This document shows positions 33,675-43,212 of a DNA stretch of 64,000 nt, piece by piece. Within the stretch, counting starts at the first letter, position 1, and every line of letters starts with the position of its first letter. The notes beneath the pieces are model-generated. The model saw only the letters and a list, made by a program, of their open reading frames with translations, did no database searches and was not told where the DNA came from. The translations under genes were made by a program, and so were the position numbers. This stretch comes from Neobacillus niacini (lineage in GTDB: Bacteria; Bacillota; Bacilli; Bacillales; Cytobacillaceae), in the NCBI RefSeq assembly GCF_023715415.1, contig NZ_JAMBOB010000008.1:62001-126000 (forward strand), in the 5' to 3' direction.

Positions 33675-34160
33675 TTGAAAATTGGTATCGGTAGTGATCA
33701 TATCGGATTTGCACTTAAGGAAGAGATAAAGAAGTTTATAGAAGAAACTACTGAGCATGAAGTCATTGATTATGGCTGCCATTCTAGTGACCCTGTTGAC
33801 TATCCGGATGTAGCATTTGATGTAGCCCAATCAATAAGTGAGGGGAAAATTGAACGTGGGATTTTAATTTGCGGAACCGGTATTGGTGTAGCGATTGCCG
33901 CTGGAAAATATCCAGGAATACGTGCTGCGCTTACACATGATACATATTCAGCAGAAAGAGCCCAGCTAAGCAATAACGCTCAAATAATTACGATGGGAGC
34001 CCAAATAATCGGGGTAGAAGTTGGCAAGAAGGTAGTTAACGCCTATTTAAATGCGGAGTGGGCCGGCGGTTCTGAACGGAAAGTCAATAAAATTATAGAA
34101 AAAGAAAATAGTTTTACAAACGTATTATTGGAGGATATGAAGGGGAATAAATGCAGTTAA
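33675..34160 (+). CDS. RpiB/LacAB-family sugar-phosphate isomerase
   Basis: A 161-residue aldose-ketose isomerase. The TTG at 33675 lies 8 nt after AGGGGAA and starts the fold with KIGIGSDHIGFALKEEI. The active-site Cys is in LICGTGIGVAIAAGK, the ring-opening His in LTHDTYSAERAQLSNNAQ, and a phosphate-binding Arg in GIRAALTHD. RpiB proteins act on ribose 5-phosphate, allose 6-phosphate or, in tetritol pathways, erythrulose 4-phosphate. Next to DhaK/DhaL homologues the tetrose role is attractive. It is followed by a bidirectional terminator and the convergent DeoR regulator. Confidence 0.88.
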   Translation: MKIGIGSDHIGFALKEEIKKFIEETTEHEVIDYGCHSSDPVDYPDVAFDVAQSISEGKIERGILICGTGIGVAIAAGKYPGIRAALTHDTYSAERAQLSNNAQIITMGAQIIGVEVGKKVVNAYLNAEWAGGSERKVNKIIEKENSFTNVLLEDMKGNKCS

Positions 34161-34238
34161 AGAAATATTGAAAAGGTAAAAAGCTTCATTTTAGAAGTAA
34201 ATAAAGATTGAACCAACCGTAAAAATTGAAAAAATGAC

Positions 34239-34284
34239 AAAAAAATAGGCTAAACATACTAATGGTATGATAGCCTATTTTTTA
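34239..34284. terminator. Bidirectional terminator between rpiB-like and deoR-like genes
   Basis: AAAAAATAGGCTA pairs with TAGCCTATTTTTT, and an inner CATAC/GTATG stem extends the hairpin. A- and T-runs on both sides suit convergent termination. Confidence 0.85.
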
Positions 34285-35070
34285 TTTTTCATTTTTAGTG
34301 GCAGCCACAATGATTCGGACATCCTTCATAAATGAATGGTTCGTTATGCTGTCATCCAATTCTTTGTCGGTAATAATAGTATCAATCTGGTTAGTTTTTG
34401 CAAATATTGAACTGGAATTACTTCCGATTTTAGTGTGGTCTATTAATGCGACTACTATTTTGGCTCTGTGAACTAATTCTCTTTTTAATTGAACTTCGTA
34501 TAAATTAAAATCTGTTAGGCCGGTTTCAGGTGTAAATCCATTTGCTGATGTAAACATAATATCAATATTAACTTGATCTAATATGCTTAATCCTAATGTC
34601 CCCTCGATTGCAGAAGATCCTTTAGTCATCATCCCGCCAATTAAGATGACAGTAATATCGGGATTTTCATTTAATTCTAAGGCAGCTTTGGCACTGGTAG
34701 TTACAACAGTAAGTCTAATGGACTGCTGTTTCAAGTAATTGGCAAATTCCAATGCTGTTGAACTTGCATCAAGTAAAATACACTGTTTATCTTCAACAAA
34801 ATGAAAGGCCCTTTTTGCAATTTGCGTTTTTTCTTTTTGATTTTTTTTAACGCGGGCTGAAAAACTTGTGTCAGCAGCAGCTAAATCATTAAGTATTGCA
34901 CCACCATGTGTTCTGGTTAACAGTCCTTCTTTTTCCATTTTGGTAAGATCAGAACGTAAAGTAGCCTCCGAAACATTCAGGCTGGTAGCAAGTTCTAAAA
35001 CAGTTAATCGCTGCTTTTCTTTTAAAAGTGCTAATATCTTATTACGTCTTTCTGTTACAAACATTTTCAT
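34282..35070 (-). CDS. DeoR-family transcriptional regulator of the sugar cluster
   Basis: A 262-residue regulator. The N-terminal winged helix is TERRNKILALLKEKQRLTVL with LNVSEATLRSDLTKMEKEG, the DeoR signature. The C-terminal sugar-phosphate sensing domain has the VTTSAKAALEL and GLTDFNLYEVQLKRELV motifs. The start is ATG 35070 or ATG 35064 (AAGGACG upstream). Such proteins usually repress a catabolic operon until a phosphorylated sugar binds. It sits between the rpiB-like gene and the isomerase-dhaK-dhaL-transporter operon, which it most likely controls. Confidence 0.9.
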   Translation of the reverse strand: MKMFVTERRNKILALLKEKQRLTVLELATSLNVSEATLRSDLTKMEKEGLLTRTHGGAILNDLAAADTSFSARVKKNQKEKTQIAKRAFHFVEDKQCILLDASSTALEFANYLKQQSIRLTVVTTSAKAALELNENPDITVILIGGMMTKGSSAIEGTLGLSILDQVNIDIMFTSANGFTPETGLTDFNLYEVQLKRELVHRAKIVVALIDHTKIGSNSSSIFAKTNQIDTIITDKELDDSITNHSFMKDVRIIVAATKNEK

Positions 35071-35281
35071 TTCATTTCGTCCTTATCGTTTATTCAGTTT
35101 AATATTAATTTATAAAAGGCATAATATCAATAAGTATTAGCGAAGTTTATTGTTTTTAGTAGTTTTTTTATCATATAATTATCATTTCTTCTCAAAATAA
35201 ATCATTTTCTTTCAATTCATCAAAATATTATTGACAAAATGACAATAAATAATTAACCTGAAATTGGGAAACAAATTTTAT

Positions 35282-35295
35282 TGATAACGGATACA
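35282..35295 (+). promoter_or_regulatory. Candidate CcpA (cre) site before the isomerase operon
   Basis: TGATAACGGATACA matches the cre consensus TGWNANCGNTNWCA except for one position. It lies about 37 nt upstream of the start at 35332, in promoter position, so carbon catabolite repression of the operon is plausible. Confidence 0.4.
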
Positions 35296-35331
35296 TATTT
35301 GAAATTTGAAAATATCAAGGAGTGACTGTTA

Positions 35332-36147
35332 ATGACTATTAAATTTGGATGTCAAGGTTCAACGTGGATGCTAGATTATGATATCGAAGCTGATATGTTA
35401 GATAAAATTATGGATGATATTAAAAATGGCGGTTTTAAAGGTCTTGATATGCAAGTTACATTGCTTGGTCGATATCGTGAAGAACCGAAGAGGCTAAAAG
35501 AGGAACTAGATAAAAGAGGCCTAGAATTAGCTGCATTAACCCTGCCGATGGCTTTTGAAGGTGGAAAGGAATCCTCGGAAGAAAGAGAAAAGGCTGATTA
35601 CTACATAAATTACCTAAAACATTTTCCTGGTGCAATTATGAACGTTCCTTCCAGGGTAGGACTAAACCGCGACAATTTAGTCCAAAGGCAAAAGGAAATT
35701 ATCCAAGGTGCCAATGAGCTTGGAAAGCGTGCCTATGAAAATGGAATTACTACTTCCATGCACCCAATATCCTATAAAACTTCATATTGGAGATTCGAAG
35801 AAGATTACAAAGTGCTTCTTGAAGGATTGAATCCAAAATATATGGGGTACACGCCGGACGTTGGCCACATTACATTTGGCGGAATGGATGCAGTTAAAAT
35901 CTTCAAGCAATATTTACCACTCATTAAACATGTACACTTTAAGGATGCTTCGAATAATTGTGAGTGGAAGAAAATGGGCGAAGGTGACATCGACTTTGCT
36001 GGCTGTGTAAGGGTTCTAACAGAGGGCGGCTACAAAGGCTGGATCATGGTTGAAGAAGAAACCCCAGAAGCACAATTAAAAACAACAGAAACTATCGCTG
36101 AAATCGGAAAGTATGTAAGGGAGAACTTGTACCCGATTTTAGTATAA
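35332..36147 (+). CDS. TIM-barrel sugar isomerase/epimerase
   Basis: A 271-residue member of the AP-endonuclease-2/xylose-isomerase-like family. ATG at 35332 after AAGGAG. Metal-ligand acids are in the strand ends: LDMQ, TPDVGHITFGG (Asp and His), HVHFKDAS (His and Asp) and MVEEETPEA (Glu). Family members include hydroxypyruvate isomerase, inosose dehydratase and tetrulose-phosphate epimerases. As first gene before dhaK and dhaL homologues it could interconvert ketotetroses or their phosphates. The exact substrate is not readable. Confidence 0.82.
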   Translation: MTIKFGCQGSTWMLDYDIEADMLDKIMDDIKNGGFKGLDMQVTLLGRYREEPKRLKEELDKRGLELAALTLPMAFEGGKESSEEREKADYYINYLKHFPGAIMNVPSRVGLNRDNLVQRQKEIIQGANELGKRAYENGITTSMHPISYKTSYWRFEEDYKVLLEGLNPKYMGYTPDVGHITFGGMDAVKIFKQYLPLIKHVHFKDASNNCEWKKMGEGDIDFAGCVRVLTEGGYKGWIMVEEETPEAQLKTTETIAEIGKYVRENLYPILV

Positions 36148-36220
36148 GACTCATTTGAGAGAAATTCAGTTTTAAATTTTAATAGAAAAGAATCCGTTTC
36201 TTTTGAAAGGAGCAGTACAT

Positions 36221-37222
36221 TTGAAAAAGCTGATTAATGATCCGACATACGTAGTGGAAGAAATGCTGGACGGCTATGTTAAAGCACATCCAAATTATAT
36301 CAAGGTCCTTCCCGAAAATGACCGTGCGCTGGTTACTGCCAGAACTACTCGTGAAGGCAAGGTAGGGGTTTTAATAGGCGGAGGTTCAGGACATGAACCG
36401 GGATTTTTGGGATATGTAGGGGACGGTATGGCAGACGGTGTTGCTGTCGGCAATATCTTCGCATCCCCTCCTCCGGCGCCAATCCTGGAAGTGACAAAAG
36501 CGATTGATAAGGGAGCAGGAGTGGTTTACCTATACGGCAATTACGCCGGCGATGTAATGAACTTCGGAATGGCAGCAGAACTAGCGGAGATGGAAGGAAT
36601 TAACGTGGAAATGGTCCTTGGCAACGATGACGTTGCTTCAGCTCCAAAGGAGGAGAAACATAGACGGCGCGGAATTGCCGGTGAACTATTTGTTTTCAAG
36701 ACTGCCGGAGCGGCGGCAGACCTAGGTTACAACCTTGAGGATGTTGCAAGAATTGCAAGGAAAGCCAATGAAAATACACGTTCGATGGGTGTCGGGCTGA
36801 CTCCGTGTTCTTTGCCGCAAACAGGTAAGCCTAGCTTTGAATTAGGCGAAGATGAAATGGAAATTGGCCTTGGGCACCACGGGGAACCAGGAATTAGAAA
36901 AGCAAAGCTTCAGAAAGCAGATATAGTTGCTGACGAACTTGTGGCGGCAATACTAGAGGATATGCCGCTTAACGAAGGGGAAGAAGTAGCTGTTTTAGTG
37001 AATGGCCTCGGTTCGACACCGCGAATGGAGCTCTACATTATGTTTAGAAAAGCAGAGCAAATTCTAAGAGAAAAAGGCATTAAGATTTACCGCTCTTATG
37101 TTGGCGACTATATTACATCACTTGAAATGGGCGGATGTTCGATTACCATTATTAAATTGGACGGCGAATTGAAAACAATGCTGGACTATCCTGCGGATTG
37201 CCCAATGTTTGTCCAGAAGTAG
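36221..37222 (+). CDS. dhaK: DhaK-type ketose kinase subunit
   Basis: A 333-residue substrate-binding subunit of dihydroxyacetone-kinase-type enzymes. The TTG at 36221 follows GAAAGGAG and gives MKKLINDPTYVVEEML. Motifs: GGGSGHEPGFLGYVG and the His that binds the ketose as a hemiaminal in GLGHHGEPGI. It is followed 15 nt later by dhaL. No DhaM phosphotransfer protein is in the window, so the phosphate donor (ATP or a PTS protein encoded elsewhere) is open. Cluster context with an RpiB homologue suggests erythrulose as an alternative substrate. Confidence 0.9.
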   Translation: MKKLINDPTYVVEEMLDGYVKAHPNYIKVLPENDRALVTARTTREGKVGVLIGGGSGHEPGFLGYVGDGMADGVAVGNIFASPPPAPILEVTKAIDKGAGVVYLYGNYAGDVMNFGMAAELAEMEGINVEMVLGNDDVASAPKEEKHRRRGIAGELFVFKTAGAAADLGYNLEDVARIARKANENTRSMGVGLTPCSLPQTGKPSFELGEDEMEIGLGHHGEPGIRKAKLQKADIVADELVAAILEDMPLNEGEEVAVLVNGLGSTPRMELYIMFRKAEQILREKGIKIYRSYVGDYITSLEMGGCSITIIKLDGELKTMLDYPADCPMFVQK

Positions 37223-37237
37223 GGGGATTTAGGAATA

Positions 37238-37879
37238 ATGAAGATTACAGCAGCTGAATTTATTGAATACTTCAAATCCGTAGCTGAAATGATTGAAAGA
37301 GAAAAGGACTATCTTTGTGAGCTTGACCGTAAACTGGGTGACGGAGACCATGGGGTGACCATGTCAATCGGCTGGCAGGCAGTTAATCAGAAATTAAATA
37401 ACGAGTTGGCAGATGAGAAAGACTGTGGAAAAATCAGTTCGACCATTGGGATGACGTTTTTAAATGCTGTAGGCTCATCGGTAGGGCCACTGTATGCAAC
37501 AGGCTTCCTAAGGGGTGGAAAAGCGGTTGCTCAAAAGTCAGAGCTTACCGATCAAGATTTGGTAGAGTTTTGGATTGCTTTTATTAATGGGGTAAAAGAT
37601 CGTGGACAGGCAAAGGCAGGAGATAAGACCATGATTGATACATTAGAGCCTGCACTCATTGCCTTACAGGATAACGCTGAAGCTTCCCAGAACTTTACGA
37701 ATGCGTTTAACGAAGCAGTTATCGAAGCCGAAAGAGGAATGAAATCAACGATTGAACTTGTATCAAAAATAGGCCGTTCCAGCCGTTTAGGGGATAGATC
37801 CATTGGGGTTCAAGATCCGGGCGCAACTTCAGCTTATTTCATTCTATCTGCCTTTCTCAAGTTTGTAAAAGAACTCTAG
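37238..37879 (+). CDS. dhaL: DhaL-type nucleotide-binding kinase subunit
   Basis: A 213-residue all-helical subunit that holds ADP/ATP and two Mg ions. The Mg-binding motif is DRKLGDGDHGVTM, phosphate-binding residues are in GSSVGPLYATGF, and the lid is near AGDKTMIDTLEPA and GVQDPGATS. It forms the kinase with the DhaK-type protein encoded just upstream. In PTS-linked systems DhaL keeps a tightly bound ADP, in ATP-linked systems it exchanges it; sequence alone does not decide. Confidence 0.9.
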   Translation: MKITAAEFIEYFKSVAEMIEREKDYLCELDRKLGDGDHGVTMSIGWQAVNQKLNNELADEKDCGKISSTIGMTFLNAVGSSVGPLYATGFLRGGKAVAQKSELTDQDLVEFWIAFINGVKDRGQAKAGDKTMIDTLEPALIALQDNAEASQNFTNAFNEAVIEAERGMKSTIELVSKIGRSSRLGDRSIGVQDPGATSAYFILSAFLKFVKEL

Positions 37880-38053
37880 TGAAATTGTTGATATATTTTA
37901 AAATCCTTTTCTAAAATGAGAGGATGAATGACAATGAATCTAATAAGCACAGGATATAGCCGGGCAAAAGAAATATGCGGATTTTGGCTATTTTGATTAT
38001 CGGCAGCTTCAAGAAGACGAATAAAATTATTAAAAAATGAAAGGGTGGAGAAA

Positions 38054-39358
38054 ATGAAAAGTTTGAAAGCAATTATGGCCTTTGTTATGGTTTTGGGAGT
38101 ATTTTTACTAGCTGCTTGTGGGCAAGAGAAAACATCTACTTCAAAAGAGGAATCATCCTCTAAAGGTTCCGATGAAAAGATTACACTAAACTTATGGCAC
38201 TTTGACCCAGGTAAAAGAGAAGAGGTTTATTTTAAAGCAATTGAACGTTTTGAAAAAGAACATCCAAATGTTACAGTTAAGCCGCTTTTAATTCCAAATG
38301 ATAAGTACAAGCAGCGTTTAGTCGTTGCGATGGCCGGGAAGAACGCACCTGATGTATTTGCATCATGGGGTGGCGGATATCTTCAGGAATTTGCAGATTC
38401 TGATAAACTTGTAGATTTAACAGATAAAGATATTGATTACTCAAGATTTGTGGATGTAGCTCTAGAAAACTCTAAGTTTGGTGATAAAGTTTATGGCTTG
38501 CCATTGGGTATTTCAACCTATCAGTTCTACTATAACAAGGAAATCTTTGAAAAGAATGGAATAGAAGTTCCCAAGACCTATAATGAATTGTTAGAGTCAA
38601 TCGACGTATTGAAAAAAGCTGGTTTGTATCCAATTGCATTGGCTAACCAGCCACAATGGCCTGGTGCATTCTACCTTATGTATTTAGCTGACCGCATTGG
38701 CGGAGAAGATGTATTCAAAAGTGCTTACAACAGGGAAGGCGGCAGCTTTGCAGACTCAACTTATGTGAAAGCAGGAGAAATGATTCAGGATTTGGTCGAT
38801 CGTGAAGCCTTCAACCCAGGGTTTAATGGTCTTCCGTATGATGCAGGCGCTGCACGCCAAATGATTTACACAGGAAAAGCAGCAATGATGCTTATGACTT
38901 CTGGTTTTGTTAATAATGTTCGTGATGAATTCCCAGAATTTGAAAAGAAAATGGGAGTATTCCAATTCCCTGCATTAGAAGATGGAAAAGGCGATTCAAC
39001 AAATATCAGTGCAGGAATTTCACCTGTATGGTCAATCTCTAAGAGCAGCAAACAGCAAGAGCTTTCAGTAGAACTCATTAACGAGCTTACAAGCGTAGAA
39101 ACAGGAACAGCTTACGCTGATATGTCAGGAACTCCAGTTGCAATCAAAGGCGTTGAACCTAAGGACGAATATGTAAAAACATTTACTGAGTGGATCAATG
39201 CAGCAAATTCAATCCAGTTCCCATACGATCAAACACTAGCTCCAGAACTTGCACAGCTTCACAAAGAAACAACCTTTAAATTGTTTGGCAAAACTATGAC
39301 TCCAAAAGAAGCTGCAGAAGCTATGGAGAAAAAAGCTGCCGAACTAGAAAAGAAATAA
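38054..39358 (+). CDS. Sugar ABC transporter substrate-binding lipoprotein
   Basis: A 434-residue family 1 (MalE/UgpB-like) solute-binding protein. I prefer ATG 38054 over the in-frame GTG at 38045, which overlaps the ribosome site GGGTGG. Signal peptide and lipobox LLAACG (Cys about residue 23), then ITLNLWHFDPGKREE and typical lobes (FASWGGGYLQEFAD, YGLPLGISTYQFYYN). It is followed by a hairpin and two permease genes. It probably delivers the sugar or polyol used by the upstream isomerase-kinase genes. Confidence 0.9.
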   Translation: MKSLKAIMAFVMVLGVFLLAACGQEKTSTSKEESSSKGSDEKITLNLWHFDPGKREEVYFKAIERFEKEHPNVTVKPLLIPNDKYKQRLVVAMAGKNAPDVFASWGGGYLQEFADSDKLVDLTDKDIDYSRFVDVALENSKFGDKVYGLPLGISTYQFYYNKEIFEKNGIEVPKTYNELLESIDVLKKAGLYPIALANQPQWPGAFYLMYLADRIGGEDVFKSAYNREGGSFADSTYVKAGEMIQDLVDREAFNPGFNGLPYDAGAARQMIYTGKAAMMLMTSGFVNNVRDEFPEFEKKMGVFQFPALEDGKGDSTNISAGISPVWSISKSSKQQELSVELINELTSVETGTAYADMSGTPVAIKGVEPKDEYVKTFTEWINAANSIQFPYDQTLAPELAQLHKETTFKLFGKTMTPKEAAEAMEKKAAELEKK

Positions 39359-39368
39359 AAAGTGAATA

Positions 39369-39399
39369 TGAGAAATGGCTAACTACTTAGCCTTTCTCC
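39369..39399 (+). terminator. Intra-operon hairpin after the binding-protein gene
   Basis: GAGAAA-T-GGCTAA pairs with TTAGCC-TTTCTC around CTAC. It lacks a strong T-run. Such hairpins between binding protein and permeases commonly stabilise the first message or reduce readthrough. Confidence 0.5.
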
Positions 39400-39518
39400 T
39401 ATTCTTTATATTGGCTCTGTTATAGGATAGCGTTGATTAATGAGCTTTGCTGATTAGTGCAAAGAAAAAGCCAACTATAACGGAGATTCTTACAAGATCA
39501 TCAGGAAGGGGGATACAG

Positions 39519-40463
39519 ATGAAAGCCGCAGCAGAAGTAAATAGCATGAATTTGCTTGATATAAATACTGTCAAAAGAAAAGAAAAAAGCAAACAGAAAT
39601 TGGTAATTCTATCATTTATGTTCATGGCTTTGTTCGTATATACGCTCTTCATACTTTATCCGATTATTTCCACTTTTATTTATAGTTTTTATGATTGGAA
39701 CGGTATAGAAACAAACAGAGCCTTTGTCGGTTTTGCAAACTATTCGGAGTTATTTTCAGACCCTACTTTTTGGCAGTCTCTGACAAATAATTTCTATCTG
39801 GTGGGAGTCTCTGTTTTCGTCCAGATACCGCTTGGACTAATGATGGCTTTAGTCTTAAATAGCAATATTAAAGGACAAAAGCTTCTCAATGTCATCTTCT
39901 TTTTACCTTATCTCATGTCAACTGTAGCAGTCGGTTTGTTATGGGTTTTCATGTTTGATCCGACAAACGGCCCTATTAACAAAACGTTAAACTCATTTGG
40001 AATTGAATCGGTTACCTGGCTTGCAGGAAGTCCGTCCGCACTGATTGCAATTTTAATTGTCATGGCTTGGCAATTCGCACCTTTTTATATGATTCTATTT
40101 AAAGCAGCATTGGTAGGGATTCCTGAGGAGCTTTATGAAGCAGCGGGCATGGATGGAGCTAACGATATTCAAAAGTTTTTCTATGTCACACTTCCTTCTC
40201 TAATTCCGATACTAATAAGTTCTTCAGTACTGGCTATTGTTGGTTCCTTGAAGACCTTTGACCTTTTCTATGTTATGTCCGGGAGTGGGGCGGGAACCTC
40301 TACAGCAATCCTTGGTACGTTTATGTACGAAGAGACCTTTGTGAATTTTAGGATGGGTTACGGAAGTACAATTGCCGCGATGATGTTTATCATTGCATTA
40401 ATCTGTGTAGTCATTATCCAGGTTATTGATTCAATCCAGAAAAGAAAAAGGGGTTTATCATGA
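39519..40463 (+). CDS. Sugar ABC transporter permease, MalF type
   Basis: A 314-residue permease with six helices. The ATG at 39519 follows AAGGGGGA. The coupling EAA-loop reads EELYEAAGMDGANDIQKFF, which contacts the ATPase. It overlaps the second permease by 4 nt. No ATPase gene is in the cluster, so a shared MsmX-type ATPase encoded elsewhere is likely to power it. Confidence 0.9.
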   Translation: MKAAAEVNSMNLLDINTVKRKEKSKQKLVILSFMFMALFVYTLFILYPIISTFIYSFYDWNGIETNRAFVGFANYSELFSDPTFWQSLTNNFYLVGVSVFVQIPLGLMMALVLNSNIKGQKLLNVIFFLPYLMSTVAVGLLWVFMFDPTNGPINKTLNSFGIESVTWLAGSPSALIAILIVMAWQFAPFYMILFKAALVGIPEELYEAAGMDGANDIQKFFYVTLPSLIPILISSSVLAIVGSLKTFDLFYVMSGSGAGTSTAILGTFMYEETFVNFRMGYGSTIAAMMFIIALICVVIIQVIDSIQKRKRGLS

Positions 40464-41290
40464 GTACTTTAAAACTTGTAAAAACATCAATGCTATATGT
40501 CATGGCTGCAATTATTGCATTATTTGCTGGCTATCCATTCCTTTACATGATAAGTACTTCGTTTAAAAGCATGAATGAGTTTTTTACCAACCCGTTCTCG
40601 GCTTTACCGGATTCATTTACTCTAGAACAATATGCGTCTGTATTTGATATGGGCTTATCCAGCTATTTTCTGAACAGTATTGTAATTACTGTTTTAGCAG
40701 TAGCCCTTGTAGTTATCATCGCTGCACTAGCAAGTTACCCGTTGAGCAGGCTGAAATTCCGCCTCAACAAATCTATATTCACTTTGTTCATTATCGGTAT
40801 GATGGTGCCAATCCATGCTACTTTGATTCCTATATTCGTTATGACAAATGACCTTGGACTTTATGATAAATTGCTTGCACTCCTAGGTCCATATGTCGCA
40901 TTCGCATTACCTATTTCTGTGTTTATCTTCACTCAATTCATGAGTGAAATTCCGGCAGAGCTTGAAGAAGCTGCCAAAGTTGATGGTGCGGGACATTGGA
41001 AAATCTTTTCGAAGGTCATTTTTCCAAATGTGAAACCTGCGATATCTACAGTTGTTATTTACAACTTTATCCACATTTGGAATGAATTCATATTTGCCTT
41101 GATTTTGATACAAAGTCCTGAAAAGATGACACTTCCTATCGGTCTTCAAAAGTTCTACGGGGAATTCTCGGTAAATGTTCCCGGCCTGATGGCCGCATTG
41201 GTTCTTGCAAGCCTTCCAGTAATCCTTACGTTTGTAATAGCTCAAGAGAAAATCGTAAAGGGCTTGATGGGTGGATCGGTTAAAGGATAA
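40460..41290 (+). CDS. Sugar ABC transporter permease, MalG type
   Basis: A 276-residue permease with six helices. The EAA-loop is AELEEAAKVDGAGHWKIFS. ATG at 40460 overlaps the upstream stop (ATGA). It is the last gene of the isomerase-kinase-transporter cluster; a bidirectional terminator follows at 41339-41381. Confidence 0.9.
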   Translation: MSTLKLVKTSMLYVMAAIIALFAGYPFLYMISTSFKSMNEFFTNPFSALPDSFTLEQYASVFDMGLSSYFLNSIVITVLAVALVVIIAALASYPLSRLKFRLNKSIFTLFIIGMMVPIHATLIPIFVMTNDLGLYDKLLALLGPYVAFALPISVFIFTQFMSEIPAELEEAAKVDGAGHWKIFSKVIFPNVKPAISTVVIYNFIHIWNEFIFALILIQSPEKMTLPIGLQKFYGEFSVNVPGLMAALVLASLPVILTFVIAQEKIVKGLMGGSVKG

Positions 41291-41338
41291 GGTCTGCTTG
41301 AATATTATTTATTAAAAATTTAGGATGGTTAATAAAAA

Positions 41339-41382
41339 GTGGTACCCAAGTGAATTATCATTCATGGGGTACCACTTTTGTT
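41339..41382. terminator. Bidirectional terminator between permease and ABC-F genes
   Basis: AAGTGGTACCC pairs with GGGTACCACTT, with an internal TGAAT/ATTCA stem and T-runs on both strands. It suits the convergent genes on either side. Confidence 0.85.
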
Positions 41383-41384
41383 AT

Positions 41385-42938
41385 TTAGAACACTTTTGTT
41401 GTCCAGTCCTCACAATTCCAAATATCGGTCGCAATTTCACGATAGAAATCAGGTTCGTGGGATACCATCAAAATGCTTCCGCGATATGCCTTTAAAGCAC
41501 GCTTCAATTCTTCTTTAGCGTCAACATCCAAGTGATTGGTAGGTTCGTCTAGAATTAGTAAATTCGTTTCTGTGTTAATAATTTTACACAATCGAACTTT
41601 GGCTTTTTCGCCACCGGAAAGAACTTCGACTTTACTTTCAATATGTTTCGTCGTTAATCCACATTTAGCAAGAGCAGCACGGACTTCTGCCTGATTCATA
41701 CTTGGGAACGTGCTCCAAATCTCTTCAATACAAGTGTTGTAATTGGATTGTTTCACTTCCTGCTCGAAGTAACCGATGTGTTGATACTCCCCATGTTCCA
41801 CTTTACCGTCCAGCGGATCAATCAACCCAAGAATACTTTTTAAAAGAGTAGACTTACCAATACCGTTTGCACCCACAAATGCAATTTTTTGTCCGCGTTC
41901 CATTTTCAAATTCAAAGGGCGAGAAAGTGGTTCATTGTAACCAATAACAAGATCTTCAGCTGTAAAAATCCAACGACTGGCTGCACGAGCTTCTTTGAAA
42001 TTAAATTCTGGTTTTGGCTTCTCTCTCCCTAATTCAATAACTTCCATTTTGTCGAGCTTTTTTTGACGAGACATTGCCATATTACGAGTCGCAACACTTG
42101 CTTTGTTACGAGCAACGAAATCCTTTAAATTTGCAATTTCTTGTTGTTGACGTTTATAAGCAGACTCTAGCTGCTGCTTCTTCATTTCATGTATGTTTAA
42201 GAAGTTATCATAATCACCAACATAGCGATTCAACTCTTGGTTTTCCATGTGGTAGATTAAGTTAACTACATTGTTCAAGAATGGAATATCATGTGAAATC
42301 AAGATAAATGCATTCTCATATTCCTGCAGGTAGCGCTTTAACCATTCGATATGCTGTTCATCCAAATAGTTCGTAGGCTCGTCTAGTAATAGGATTTCAG
42401 GCTTTTCCAGCAATAGCTTAGCTAGCAAAACTTTCGTACGCTGCCCGCCGCTAAGATCATCTACATCCCGGTCAAGTCCAACATCGTCTAACCCCAGACC
42501 ACGAGCAACTTCCTCAACTTTTGCATTAATTTGATAGAAATCATTACTATCTAACGTTTCTTGTAGCTCTCCAACTTCAGCAAGCAGTGCATCAATATCA
42601 GCACCTTCATCACCCATTTTTCCATAAAGCTCATTGATTTCTGCTTCAGCATCAAATAGATATTGAAAAGCAGTACTCAAAGCTTCACGCATCGTAGTGC
42701 CTTTTTGAAGTACAGCATGCTGATCTAAATAACCAACACGAACTTTGCGGGACCACTCCACTTTCCCCTCGTCGGGTTGCAGCTTCCCAGTTACAATATT
42801 CATGAAAGTAGACTTACCTTCACCATTTGCCCCAACTAGTCCAACGTGCTCTCCTTTTAAAAGGCGAAAAGACACATCATTAAAAATCGCACGATCACCG
42901 AAACCGTGACTTAAATTCTTTACATTTAATACGCTCAT
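41385..42938 (-). CDS. ABC-F family ATPase (ribosome-associated)
   Basis: A 517-residue soluble protein with two ABC domains and no membrane segment. Walker A sites: GANGEGKST and GANGIGKST. Signature/Walker B: LSGGQRTKVLLAKLL with LLLDEPTNYLD, and LSGGEKAKVRLCKI with LILDEPTNHLD. The basic linker between them (KKQQLESAYKRQQQEIANLK) is the P-site tRNA interaction motif of ABC-F proteins. Roles in the family are translation elongation support, stalled ribosome rescue or ribosome-protection resistance; sequence resembles a housekeeping member and no drug specificity is suggested. Confidence 0.92.
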   Translation of the reverse strand: MSVLNVKNLSHGFGDRAIFNDVSFRLLKGEHVGLVGANGEGKSTFMNIVTGKLQPDEGKVEWSRKVRVGYLDQHAVLQKGTTMREALSTAFQYLFDAEAEINELYGKMGDEGADIDALLAEVGELQETLDSNDFYQINAKVEEVARGLGLDDVGLDRDVDDLSGGQRTKVLLAKLLLEKPEILLLDEPTNYLDEQHIEWLKRYLQEYENAFILISHDIPFLNNVVNLIYHMENQELNRYVGDYDNFLNIHEMKKQQLESAYKRQQQEIANLKDFVARNKASVATRNMAMSRQKKLDKMEVIELGREKPKPEFNFKEARAASRWIFTAEDLVIGYNEPLSRPLNLKMERGQKIAFVGANGIGKSTLLKSILGLIDPLDGKVEHGEYQHIGYFEQEVKQSNYNTCIEEIWSTFPSMNQAEVRAALAKCGLTTKHIESKVEVLSGGEKAKVRLCKIINTETNLLILDEPTNHLDVDAKEELKRALKAYRGSILMVSHEPDFYREIATDIWNCEDWTTKVF

Positions 42939-43212
42939 TTTTTTAACCCCTTATCTAATGTCACATGTGGATATCTTACTAGATTTTTGCTGCTTTTTCT
43001 ACTTGAAGTTATTTCTTGTTTACAGAAATTGTGAAGGTAAAATAATCATTAGGACTCTAAACCTTGATTTGATGAAAATAAACCATTGCAATCAGTTTGA
43101 TAAAAGGTGCTAAAGCATGGTATAAGTGTAAAAGAAGCAGAGACATTCTGTTTTTTTATTTTGGGATAACGGTTTTGTCTGGTAGCCCATAATGAGAGGA
43201 TTGAATATAAAT

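Noticed and set aside
37934-38053. Short open frame before the sugar-binding protein, with an internal TGA
   Set aside because: No homology, no Cys-family motif at the TGA and no downstream GGU-loop hairpin; it looks like non-coding leader.
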